Program-made: the position numbers and the translations under genes | Notes under the pieces: model-generated | What the model was told of the DNA's origin: nothing | The model's database searches: none | What the model saw: the letters and a program-made list of their open reading frames with translations, nothing else | Assembly (NCBI GenBank): GCA_963739385.1 | Contig: CAVUAI010000056.1 | Location: forward strand, 62,001 to 126,000 | Length of the DNA: 64,000 bases | DNA from: VAZQ01 sp963739385 | GTDB lineage: Bacteria > Pseudomonadota > Alphaproteobacteria > Rhizobiales > Xanthobacteraceae | Direction of reading: 5' to 3' | Shown here: one piece after another, positions 53,846 through 61,825 of the stretch | Position numbering within the stretch: position 1 is the first letter of the stretch | Layout of the letters: the number at the start of each line of letters is the position of its first letter

Positions 53846-54615
53846 GGCCGGCTTGCTCCCGGGCCGTGATAGATCACTTCGCGGATCTGGCCCGAATAAG
53901 ATTTGAACTTTTCGGTGAACTCCATGTCGATCGTGCGCGGCCGTGCGAGGTCGATCTGCACGATGCGGGCGATGCGGCCGGGCCGCGGCGTCATCGCCAC
54001 AACGCGGTCGGCCAACAGGATTGCCTCGGTGATGTTGTGGGTGACGAATATCACGGTCTTCTTGTAGGTGTCCCAGATGCGCATCAGTTCGAAGCCGAGT
54101 TCCTCGCGGGTCATCGCGTCGAGCGCCGCGAACGGCTCGTCCATCAGCAGCACCGACGGATCATGGATCAGCGCGCGGCAGAGCGAGACCCGCTGCTGCA
54201 TGCCGCCAGACAATTCCCGCGGGAAGCGTTTCTCGAAGCCGCCGAGTCCGACGAGATTGATGAGATCCATCGCGCGGGCGCGGGATTTGGCCTTGTCGAG
54301 CCCGAGGATTTCGGTCGGCAACAGGACGTTGTCGAGCACGGTACGCCACTGCAGCAGCACGGCTTCCTGAAAAACGATGCCGACGTCGTGGGTTGGCCGC
54401 AGGAGAGGCGCTCCGTCGAACAGCAGCTTGCCGCGTGAAGGCCGGATGAGCGCGCCGATCAGCTTGAGCAAGGTCGATTTTCCGCAGCCGGATGGACCGA
54501 CCAGCGTGACGAACTCGTTTTGCTTGATCGAGAGATCGACGTTCTCAAGGGCCGTCACCCGCCCGCGGCTCGAAGCGTAGGTCTTGTGCAGGCCCTCGAT
54601 CTGAATCTTGCTCAT
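53842..54615 (-). CDS. ABC transporter ATP-binding protein, NitT/TauT (SsuB-like) family
   Basis: A 257-residue ATPase with Walker A GPSGCGKST near residue 40, Q-loop in GIVFQEAVLLQWR, signature LSGGMQQRVSLCR, Walker B VLLMDEPFAALD and switch VTHNITEA. It pairs with the permease that overlaps its end. About 100 bp separates it from the binding-protein gene upstream. It may also serve the second binding protein encoded at 57653, because that gene has no ATPase or permease of its own. Confidence 0.93.
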   Translation of the reverse strand: MSKIQIEGLHKTYASSRGRVTALENVDLSIKQNEFVTLVGPSGCGKSTLLKLIGALIRPSRGKLLFDGAPLLRPTHDVGIVFQEAVLLQWRTVLDNVLLPTEILGLDKAKSRARAMDLINLVGLGGFEKRFPRELSGGMQQRVSLCRALIHDPSVLLMDEPFAALDAMTREELGFELMRIWDTYKKTVIFVTHNITEAILLADRVVAMTPRPGRIARIVQIDLARPRTIDMEFTEKFKSYSGQIREVIYHGPGASRP

Positions 54616-54717
54616 GACGATTGTGCGCGCCTTGCGTAGCGGCGGAAGAAAGCCGCGCCTTTGCTACCCTCAGCTTCCCGCTGACAGCACTGCAGCGAGG
54701 ATCCCGCCCGCTCGCAT

Positions 54718-55713
54718 TCAGTCCGGCAGCAGGCCGGGCGCGTAGACATCCGGCGGGGATACCTTCTTCTTGAGCTCGAACGTGGCGGCAACGATCTCGA
54801 TCGTCTTTTGCACACGGACGGGGTCGATCGTCCCGAGCGGAGAACTCGGCTGCACCGCAAGCTCCTTCACCTTGCTCGTCTCTCCGGCTGCGATCGCGGT
54901 GTCGATCCCGCGGTGATACTTGTTCATGATCTCGCCGGCCGCCTGCGGATCGGCGATCGCAGTCTTCAGGCCCTCGAGGGTTGCCTTGACGAAGCGGCGA
55001 ATGAGGGCGGGATTGGACTGGATCAGGGCGTCGGATGCCACGATGCCGTTGCTGTAGTAGTCGAGGCCGGCATCGGCATAGGGAAATCCGACGACCGTCT
55101 TCGGCGCCGCCGATGCGGCCAGCAGAGCCTCACCGACGGTGAATTGCCCGATGCCGTCGACGCGCCCAGTGGTCAACATGCCGGGCAGCGCATCGTTGTT
55201 CGCGGCGATCCATTTGACCTTTGTTGCATCTACTCCCGCTGCCTTCGCATACGTCGCGAACAGCTTCGGCACCGAGCTGAACGCGGTATCCGCGAGCGTC
55301 TTGCCTTCGAAATCCTTCGGCTTGGCGATCCCGGAGTCCTTCAGCACGTACACCGCGTGCGGCGGTTTCGGGTAGAGCATCGCGACCAGCTTGGCCGGAA
55401 CTTCATCGTTGGCGCGGCCGAGCACGACCGCGAATGCGTCGGCAAAGCCAAGCTGCGCGGTCCCGTTGGCAACCTGCTTGATGGTGTTGGCGGAGCCCGG
55501 CGAACGTACGATTTCGACCTCGAGATTCTCGCGCGCGTAGTAGCCCTTGTCCATCGCCACAAAATAATAAGCGTGGCGGCCATAAAGTCCGTAGTCCGTC
55601 ACGAAGATGATCTTGTCGGCCGCCGCTGCGAGGCTAAACGGAGAGGCTAATGCCAGGACGGCGGTCGAGAACGCGAGCCGGATGGATCGTACGAGGTGCC
55701 GCGAAGGAGTCAT
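54718..55713 (-). CDS. ABC transporter substrate-binding protein, NMT1/THI5-like (copy 1)
   Basis: A 331-residue periplasmic protein with signal peptide (RSIRLAFSTAVLALASPFS, cleavage near LAAAADK). The NMT1 fold begins IIFVTDYGLYGRHAYYFVAM and contains KGYYARENLEVEIV, GTAQLGFADAFAVVLGRAN, and TGRVDGIGQFTVGEALL. It is a close paralogue of the protein at 57653. A GGGAGAGG ribosome site precedes the ATG at 55713. The candidate operator at 55799-55816 is 86 bp upstream. First gene of the operon with ATPase, permease and GntR regulator. Confidence 0.9.
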   Translation of the reverse strand: MTPSRHLVRSIRLAFSTAVLALASPFSLAAAADKIIFVTDYGLYGRHAYYFVAMDKGYYARENLEVEIVRSPGSANTIKQVANGTAQLGFADAFAVVLGRANDEVPAKLVAMLYPKPPHAVYVLKDSGIAKPKDFEGKTLADTAFSSVPKLFATYAKAAGVDATKVKWIAANNDALPGMLTTGRVDGIGQFTVGEALLAASAAPKTVVGFPYADAGLDYYSNGIVASDALIQSNPALIRRFVKATLEGLKTAIADPQAAGEIMNKYHRGIDTAIAAGETSKVKELAVQPSSPLGTIDPVRVQKTIEIVAATFELKKKVSPPDVYAPGLLPD

Positions 55714-55798
55714 TTCGCCTCTCCCATTGCATGAGATCGACACTCGGACGCTGCGATCACCCGGCTGATCGTTCGCGCGGCGCGTTGTAGCGCACCGC

Positions 55799-55816
55799 AA
55801 TTCAGTATACAAAATT
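55799..55816. promoter_or_regulatory. Candidate GntR operator, site 1
   Basis: The 18-bp sequence AATTCAGTATACAAAATT is almost identical (one change) to a site at 58776-58793 and is nearly palindromic around GTATAC. It is AT-rich inside GC-rich DNA and sits between two divergent starts, 86 bp before the binding-protein gene and 113 bp before the thiamine-diphosphate enzyme gene. FCD-type GntR regulators bind palindromes of this size, and one is encoded in the operon. Assignment is inference. Confidence 0.65.
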
Positions 55817-55929
55817 ATGCGGTATCACAAGCGCCGGCGCGCAGCGACGGATGTTCGGCGCTGCGGCTCAGTGTTGCAGGTCGAACCGAGCGTTGTTTCC
55901 TTCCCCCTTTCACCCGGCAGGAACTACTG

Positions 55930-57642
55930 ATGCAAACCGATGCCATGTCAGCCCGCACCGGCGCCGATGCGCTGTTGGAGCGCCTTGCCGAGCTTGGCAT
56001 CGACACTTTGTTCGCCAATGCCGGTACCGATTTCCCGCCGATCGTGGAAGCACTGGCCAAAGATGCCGCACGCGGCCGTAACACCGTCAAGGCAATCGCT
56101 GTGCCACACGAGAATCTCGCGGTTTCGATGGCCTATGGCCACTATCTCGTGTCCGGCCGGCCGCAGGCGATCATGCTGCACGTCAACGTCGGGACTGCGA
56201 ACGCCGTCTGCGCCTTGATGAACGCTTATCGCGAGCGCATTCCACTTCTGGTGGCAGCTGGACGCACACCGTACACGGAAGCCGGGCATGCCGCCTCGCG
56301 CAGTCTGTTCATCCACTGGTCGCAGGAAATGTTCGACCAGGCGAGCCTCGTGCGCGAAGCGGTGAAGTGGGACTACGAGGTCAAAATGCCGGAGCAGATC
56401 CATCCGGCGGTCGATCGCGCCTTGTCGCTTGCCATGACCGACCCGAAAGGGCCGGTATATGTGACCCTGCCGCGGGAGGTACTGGCGATGCCCATGCCGG
56501 CGGGATACCGACCGCCCGCGCCGCAGCCGGCAGCCCGTCGGGCGAGCGCGGATCCGGCTGCGCTCGCGGAAGCTGCGGAGATTTTCTCCGCTGCGGCACG
56601 GCCACTCATCGTCACCGCAAGCCTCGGACACAACCCGGCCGCGGTGGCGGCGCTCGCCGACCTCGCCGAGCGTTTCGCCTGTCCGGTCGTGAGCCATGTG
56701 CCCAAGTCGCTGTGCATGCGCAGCGATCATCCCATGCACATGGGATTTGCACCGTCGGCATTAGTCGCGGAGGCTGACGCCATTCTGGTCCTGGAATGCG
56801 ATGTCCCATGGATTCCGAACCAGGTCTCGCCGGCGCCGGGCTGCAAGGTGGTCCACATGGGACTCGACCCGCTGTTTGCGCGCTACGGCATCCGCAACTT
56901 CCCCTGCGATCTTGCCGTCCCGGGCGATCCCGCCCTTGCGCTCGTGGCCCTGGCCGGGATGCTTCAGGCGCGAGCGACCGCCAATGCCGCGGCAATCGAG
57001 AGCCGGCGGCGCAGCCTGGCAGAGCGGCGGGCGGCGTCACGCAGCGACGTCGAACGCCTCTATGCGCGCGTCGCCGACGAACGCCCGATCCACCCGGCAG
57101 TCCTGAGCCGTGCCATCGACCGCATCAAGGGAGACGGCATTCTGATCAACGAGCTCGGCGTCCAGCTCGACCACGTCACGCTCACATCACCGGGCAGCTA
57201 TTTCCAGCAGAGCTCGGCCGGCGGACTGGGATGGGGGCTCGGCGCTGCCTTGGGCGCCAAGCTCGCGGCACCGGACCGTTTCGTCATCGCTGCGGTCGGG
57301 GACGGCAGCTACATGTTCGGCAATCCAACGCCGGCGCACTACATCTCGCGCGCCTACGACCTGCCGGTCCTGTTCGTCATCGCCAACAACAGCGGCTGGG
57401 CGTCGGTCCGGAGCGAAACCCACGCCATGTATCCGGACGGCTTCAACCGCGGCCTCAACCGCATGCCGCTCGCGTCGCTCGAGCCGTCTCCCGACTTCGA
57501 GAAGGTCATCGAGGCCTCAGGCGGATATGGCGAACGGGTCGAAGCGCCGGACGAACTTGCTCCGGCGCTCGAACGCGCGGTTCACGCCGTCAAAGTCGAG
57601 AGGCGCCAGGCGCTGCTGAACGTCATCTGCCGCATGGTGTAA
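55930..57642 (+). CDS. Thiamine-diphosphate-dependent enzyme (acetolactate synthase/2-oxoacid decarboxylase-like)
   Basis: A 570-residue cytoplasmic enzyme with the three domains of the acetolactate synthase/benzoylformate decarboxylase superfamily. The cofactor glutamate is E61 (PHENLAVSMAYGHY), and the ThDP/Mg motif runs from GDG (457-459, GDGSYMFG) to NN (486-487). It lacks the neighbouring small subunit of true acetolactate synthase and its sequence differs at the end. Location in a catabolic cluster with an ABC transporter, an Fe(II) oxygenase and an acyl-CoA synthetase suggests decarboxylation or carboligation of a 2-oxo acid. The substrate is unknown. A Met at residue 6 is an alternative start. 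Confidence 0.88.
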   Translation: MQTDAMSARTGADALLERLAELGIDTLFANAGTDFPPIVEALAKDAARGRNTVKAIAVPHENLAVSMAYGHYLVSGRPQAIMLHVNVGTANAVCALMNAYRERIPLLVAAGRTPYTEAGHAASRSLFIHWSQEMFDQASLVREAVKWDYEVKMPEQIHPAVDRALSLAMTDPKGPVYVTLPREVLAMPMPAGYRPPAPQPAARRASADPAALAEAAEIFSAAARPLIVTASLGHNPAAVAALADLAERFACPVVSHVPKSLCMRSDHPMHMGFAPSALVAEADAILVLECDVPWIPNQVSPAPGCKVVHMGLDPLFARYGIRNFPCDLAVPGDPALALVALAGMLQARATANAAAIESRRRSLAERRAASRSDVERLYARVADERPIHPAVLSRAIDRIKGDGILINELGVQLDHVTLTSPGSYFQQSSAGGLGWGLGAALGAKLAAPDRFVIAAVGDGSYMFGNPTPAHYISRAYDLPVLFVIANNSGWASVRSETHAMYPDGFNRGLNRMPLASLEPSPDFEKVIEASGGYGERVEAPDELAPALERAVHAVKVERRQALLNVICRMV

Positions 57643-57652
57643 GTGCGGGCCG

Positions 57653-58630
57653 TCAGTTCATGACGAAGCCCGGCGCGTACACGTCCTCGGGCGTCACCGG
57701 ATATTTCAGGGTGTAAGCACTGCCGACGATTTCGATCGCGCGTTTCACTTTGCCGGCGTCCATCACGCCGAGCGGTGTCCCGGTCAGCGTTCCGACGATC
57801 TTGGTCTCGCCTGCCGCCACGTCGGCGTCGACCGCGCGCTGATGCTTGTTCATGATTGCGCCTGCTTCCTGCGGATTGGCGATGGCATCCTTGAGGCCTT
57901 GCATGGTGGCGGCCACGAAGCGCCGGACGAGATCCGGACTCGATCTGATGATCGTATCGCTGGCGATGATGCCGTTGCCATAGAGGTCGAGGCCCGCATC
58001 GGCGTAGGAAAGCCCGAAAATCTCCTTGGGCGCGGCGCTCTTGGCCAGCAAGGGCTCGCCGACCGTGAACTGGCCGATGCCGTCGGCGCGGCCTGTGGTC
58101 AGCATGCCCGGCAGGGTATCGGCTGACGCCACCAGCCAGGTGACCTTGCTGGCATCGATCTTGGCGGCTTTCGCGTAGGCATCGAACAGCTTCGGAACTG
58201 CGCTGAATGCCGTGTCCGCAACCTTCCTGCCCTCGAGATCCTTGGGCTTGCTGATCCCGGACTCCTTGAGCACGTAGATCGCGTGCGGCGGCTTGGCGTA
58301 GACGATCGCGACCAGCTTGGTCGGGATCTGGTCGTTGCCGCGACCAAGAATGACCGCGGCGGTGTCGGCAAATCCGATCTGCGCGGTGCCGGCGGCGACC
58401 TGCTTCACCGCATCTGCCGAGCCTTGCCCGCGCACGATCTGGACGTCGAGATTCTGCTTGGCGTAGTAGCCTTTTTCGAGCGCGACGAAATAATAGGCGT
58501 GTCGTCCGTTGTAGCCGAAATCGGTGACGAAGGTCACCTTGTCGGCGGCCACGGCCGCGCGCGGCCCGAAAACTCCCATGCAGATCGCTGCGAGCATCAA
58601 TGAAACGCGAATCTTGCGGCCATCATGCAT
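57653..58630 (-). CDS. ABC transporter substrate-binding protein, NMT1/THI5-like (copy 2)
   Basis: A 325-residue periplasmic protein with signal peptide (IRVSLMLAAICMGVFGPRAA, cleavage near AVAADK). It is homologous along its whole length to the protein at 54718: VTFVTDFGYNGRHAYYFVAL, KGYYAKQNLDVQIV, GTAQIGFADTAAVILGRGN and TGRADGIGQFTVGEPLL. The ATG at 58630 follows GGGAGA. It ends tail to tail with the thiamine enzyme. It has no own permease or ATPase; it may share those at 53033-54615. The operator-like site at 58776-58793 is 146 bp upstream. Confidence 0.9.
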   Translation of the reverse strand: MHDGRKIRVSLMLAAICMGVFGPRAAVAADKVTFVTDFGYNGRHAYYFVALEKGYYAKQNLDVQIVRGQGSADAVKQVAAGTAQIGFADTAAVILGRGNDQIPTKLVAIVYAKPPHAIYVLKESGISKPKDLEGRKVADTAFSAVPKLFDAYAKAAKIDASKVTWLVASADTLPGMLTTGRADGIGQFTVGEPLLAKSAAPKEIFGLSYADAGLDLYGNGIIASDTIIRSSPDLVRRFVAATMQGLKDAIANPQEAGAIMNKHQRAVDADVAAGETKIVGTLTGTPLGVMDAGKVKRAIEIVGSAYTLKYPVTPEDVYAPGFVMN

Positions 58631-58775
58631 GTGTTCGTCTCCCGCGCTCTCCGCTTCGGCGCACACCTGGACGCAGGCATCGCCGAAACCGCTCCTGCAA
58701 TTTACGTGCCGTCGCCCGTGCGTGCCATGCGCTCGATCAGCGCATGCCGCGGCTGCGGCTATTTGAATTGACCCG

Positions 58776-58793
58776 AATTTAGTATACAAAATT
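58776..58793. promoter_or_regulatory. Candidate GntR operator, site 2
   Basis: AATTTAGTATACAAAATT, an 18-bp near-perfect palindrome (only the sixth pair from each end does not match), identical to site 1 except for one base. It lies 72 bp upstream of the oxygenase start at 58865 and 146 bp upstream of the divergent binding-protein gene. The two sites would place both divergent pairs of this locus under one regulator. Confidence 0.68.
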
Positions 58794-58864
58794 CCTTAGC
58801 TTGACAACACAAGCGGGGGTTTGCGGACGCGGCCGGCGCAAGCAAGGCGCATCGAGCGAGGTGC

Positions 58865-59923
58865 ATGATGTCGTACGAAGCCAATGACAATTTCACGCCC
58901 GATCGCGATCGCGTCGCTGATGCGGATGCCAAGGTCCCGGTGATCGATATCGCGCCATTCGCGCACGGCGATGCGGCCGCACGTGAAATGGTCGTCGCCG
59001 CCGTGAAGCGGGCCTGCGAGCAGGTCGGGTTCTTCGTCATCACCGGTCACGACGTGCCGGAGGAAAAGATCAGGGCTGCTTTCGCCCAGGGCCGGGCGTT
59101 CTTCGCCCGTCCGCTGGATGAGAAGATGCGCATCAAGCGGCCGGGACCCGGCATCAGTCGCGGCTACAACAGTCTGGCCGGGCAGAGTCTCGCCCTCACG
59201 ACGGGCCACAAGGCGCCGCCCGACCTGATGGAGAGCCTGGGGTTCGGCCCGTTGCAGACCGACGACGATCCGTACTGGACCGCGGGCTTCGGGCCGGTTC
59301 ATGCCCATCCCAATCTCTGGCCCGCGGACATGCCTCAGTTCCGTAGCGCGGTGAGCGATTACTGGCGCGCCATGGAAACGCTGTCAGGGAGTCTCATGCG
59401 CATCTTCGCGCTTGCCCTCGATCTCGACGAGGACTTCTTCCTTGCGCGCAGCAAGCGCCACGTCACCAACATGCGCATCAACTACTATCCCGTCCAGGAG
59501 CGGCCGCCGGAAGCCGGCCAGTTGCGCGCGGGCGCTCATTCCGACTATGGCGCCTTCACCATCCTCAGGGGCGAGAACGCTCCGGGCGGGCTGCAGGTGC
59601 TGCGCCGCGGCGGGGACTGGGCGGACGTACCGCTGATCGAGGGCGGCTTCATCATCAATATCGGCGACCTCCTCATGCGATGGACCAACGATAAATGGGT
59701 TTCCACCGTGCATCGCGTGATCAATCCGCCCGAAGAGGTCCGACGCGCCGCCGACCGGATGTCGATCGCGTTCTTCTTCGTCCCCGATCACGACGTCGAG
59801 GTACGCTGCTTCGAGAGCTGCACGGACAAGGGCAACCCGTCGCGCTACGCGCCGATCACGGCCGGAGCTCATTGGCGCGGCAAGATCCTCGCCGCCCGGC
59901 AGATCAGCGCAAAGGCGAGCTAG
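58865..59923 (+). CDS. 2-oxoglutarate/Fe(II)-dependent oxygenase, isopenicillin N synthase family
   Basis: A 352-residue non-haem iron oxygenase. Residues 24-130 are the N-terminal DIOX_N part (VPVIDIAPF, ACEQVGFFVITGHDVP), the Fe(II) ligands are H225, D227 (GAHSDYG) and H283 (STVHRV), and the co-substrate arginine is R298 in RMSIAFF. The NYYP motif is at 206. Members hydroxylate or cleave small molecules; plant-type relatives act on hormones. It heads a plus-strand run with the dehydrogenase and acyl-CoA synthetase genes. Either of two adjacent ATGs may start it. Confidence 0.9.
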   Translation: MMSYEANDNFTPDRDRVADADAKVPVIDIAPFAHGDAAAREMVVAAVKRACEQVGFFVITGHDVPEEKIRAAFAQGRAFFARPLDEKMRIKRPGPGISRGYNSLAGQSLALTTGHKAPPDLMESLGFGPLQTDDDPYWTAGFGPVHAHPNLWPADMPQFRSAVSDYWRAMETLSGSLMRIFALALDLDEDFFLARSKRHVTNMRINYYPVQERPPEAGQLRAGAHSDYGAFTILRGENAPGGLQVLRRGGDWADVPLIEGGFIINIGDLLMRWTNDKWVSTVHRVINPPEEVRRAADRMSIAFFFVPDHDVEVRCFESCTDKGNPSRYAPITAGAHWRGKILAARQISAKAS

Positions 59924-59968
59924 GGCCGGCTGCCCAGCCCGGTGGAGGTGAGATTGAACCCGACGCAG

Positions 59969-61252
59969 ATGAAGGCCGTCATTTTCGAGCAGTATGGCGA
60001 CCCTGACGTTCTCAAATACACGGATTTCCGCGTTCCGACCCCCGCACGCGGCGAGGCGCTGGTGAAGGTCCACGCAGTCAGCCTCAACGGCTACGACCTG
60101 ATGGCGCGGGCGGGACGCTACAAGCCGAACAAGGGGCGGTTTCCGCACATCCTCGGCGGAGATTTCGGAGGCGAATTGGTCGCGCTCGGGCCGGAGACCA
60201 AAAGCGACCTGCCGATGGGTGCGCGGGTGACGAGCTGGTGGATCCTCCCATGCGGGCGCTGCGAGCAGTGCATGGCCGGCCACCACAACCGCTGTGCCGC
60301 CGACTACCGCTATCTCGGCGCCCACGAGCACGGCGCCTACGCCGAGTACGTCAAGCTGCCGGCCGATCACCTCATCCCGCTGCCGGACAGCGTGACGTTC
60401 GAACAGGCGGCGGCGTTTCCCAACGCCTTCGGCACGGCGTGGCACATGCTGATCGACCGCGGCAACCTGCGCGCCGGCGAGACCGTGCTGGTGAACTCGG
60501 CAAGCTCGGGCGTAAGCATGGCCGCGATCCAGATCTGCAAGCTCGCCGGTGCCTACGTGTATACGACGTCGAGCGCAGACTGGAAACTCGAGCGCGCAAA
60601 GGAGCTCGGCGCCGACGAGGTCATCGATTACACCAAGGTCGATTTCGCCGACGAGATTCTCAAGCGCACCAGGAAACGCGGTGTCGACCTCGTCGTCGAA
60701 CACGTCGGCGGCGATTTTCTCGACAAGTCGATCCGCTGTCTCACTCGCGGCGGGCGCGTGGTGACCGTCGGCGGGACGAAGTCCTACGAGTGCACGGTGC
60801 CGGTGAACTACATCTTTCACAAGGAGCTGCAGATCATTGGCTCGAACAGCGCCACCAAGCACGATCTCGAAGTGATGATGCCGCTTCTGGGCAGCGGCAA
60901 GCTCAGGACCGTGATCGACCGGGTCTTCCCGCTGCAGGAGGCGGCGCAGGCGCATCGTTATCTCGAATCGGCCAAACAGTTCGGCAAGGTGGTCCTGCGT
61001 GTCGAGCGGCTGATCCGGCGTGCGGACCGCGCAGGCGCTGACCGCGATGGGGGCATGCGGCGACATTGCCACGCTTATTGCCGGCGCCCGCGCGCAACAC
61101 CGCAATGCGCTGTCGGAGCCCGAGGCGAAGGCGGTCCTCCGCAAGCACGGCATTCCCGTGCCGCCTGGTCGCGTCGTGCAAACCGCCGAGCAGGCATCCG
61201 CCGTCGTGCGCGAGATCGGTGCGCCGGTGGTCGTGAAGGCGGTCGCGCCTGA
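59969..61252 (+). CDS. Zinc-type medium-chain alcohol dehydrogenase, with an abnormal open 3' end
   Basis: The true enzyme part is about 344 residues: MKAVIFEQYGDPDVLKYTDF at the start, the structural zinc cysteines in CGRCEQCMAGHHNRC, and a nucleotide motif near ASSGVSMAAIQICKLAG. The normal catalytic cysteine is absent (LNGYDLMARAG instead), as in quinone-reductase-like members. Family proteins end near FGKVVLRV, about position 61000, but here the frame stays open to 61252, adding about 85 Arg-rich residues that are out of frame with the acyl-CoA synthetase gene that overlaps it. One extra base near 61010 would give a stop at TGA 61011-61013. The start is the ATG at 59969; a GTG at 59942 is also possible. 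Confidence 0.78.
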   Translation: MKAVIFEQYGDPDVLKYTDFRVPTPARGEALVKVHAVSLNGYDLMARAGRYKPNKGRFPHILGGDFGGELVALGPETKSDLPMGARVTSWWILPCGRCEQCMAGHHNRCAADYRYLGAHEHGAYAEYVKLPADHLIPLPDSVTFEQAAAFPNAFGTAWHMLIDRGNLRAGETVLVNSASSGVSMAAIQICKLAGAYVYTTSSADWKLERAKELGADEVIDYTKVDFADEILKRTRKRGVDLVVEHVGGDFLDKSIRCLTRGGRVVTVGGTKSYECTVPVNYIFHKELQIIGSNSATKHDLEVMMPLLGSGKLRTVIDRVFPLQEAAQAHRYLESAKQFGKVVLRVERLIRRADRAGADRDGGMRRHCHAYCRRPRATPQCAVGARGEGGPPQARHSRAAWSRRANRRAGIRRRARDRCAGGREGGRA

Positions 61253-61775
61253 GCTAACCCACAAGACGGAAGCCGGCGCGGTGATGTTTCCGCTCAACTC
61301 CGCCGCCGCCGCGCAGGCCGCCTGCCGCACGATTGCGTCGCGGCTGGCAGCTTATGGCTCGACGATTGCGCTCGAGGGCTTCCTGGTGGAAGCCTACCGC
61401 CCGGCACAGCCGGAATGGATCCTGGCGTTGCGCAACGACCCGCAGTTCGGCCCTGCGATCATGTTCGGTCTCGGCGGCATCTACGTCGAGACCTTGCGGC
61501 AGGTGTCGTTCCGGCTGGCGCCATTGCGCGAGGAGGACATCGCCGCGCTGCTGAGCGAGCGGCCGGCCACGCAGCTCCTGTCAGGAGCGCGCGGAAGCGC
61601 GCCCGCAAACCGCCAGGCCCTCGCCGACGTCGTGCGTCGCCTCTCCGACCTCTCACAACAGGCCGCGATCATGCGCGAAGTGTCCGAGATCGAGATCAAT
61701 CCGCTGGTGGTCACCGCCGAAGGCGCGCTCGCGCTCGACGCGCTGATCGTCCTTCGTCCTTGTTCGGTGGCATGA
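61020..61775 (+). CDS. ADP-forming acyl-CoA synthetase, beta (ATP-grasp) subunit
   Basis: A 251-residue ATP-grasp subunit. Motifs: LSEPEAKAVLRKHGIPVP, GAPVVVKAVAPELTHKTEAG (lysine and His that contact ATP), GPAIMFGLGGIYVE and EIEINPLVV, which carries metal-binding acids. It starts with a GTG at 61020 or an ATG at 61047. It forms a pair with the alpha subunit gene 50 bp downstream. Such enzymes (acetyl-CoA synthetase ADP-forming) convert acyl-CoA, ADP and phosphate to acid and ATP, or the reverse. The acyl group is not known. The gene overlaps the preceding dehydrogenase frame. Confidence 0.9.
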   Translation: MRTAQALTAMGACGDIATLIAGARAQHRNALSEPEAKAVLRKHGIPVPPGRVVQTAEQASAVVREIGAPVVVKAVAPELTHKTEAGAVMFPLNSAAAAQAACRTIASRLAAYGSTIALEGFLVEAYRPAQPEWILALRNDPQFGPAIMFGLGGIYVETLRQVSFRLAPLREEDIAALLSERPATQLLSGARGSAPANRQALADVVRRLSDLSQQAAIMREVSEIEINPLVVTAEGALALDALIVLRPCSVA

Positions 61776-61825
61776 CCCTTCGGAAAGCCTGCGATTTGTC
61801 GGATCGTGCTTTGGGAGATTTCTGC

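Noticed and set aside
55930..57642. Acetolactate synthase of branched-chain amino acid synthesis (ilvB)
   Set aside because: No ilvN or ilvC gene follows, and the gene lies in a transporter and oxygenase cluster; only the superfamily is certain.
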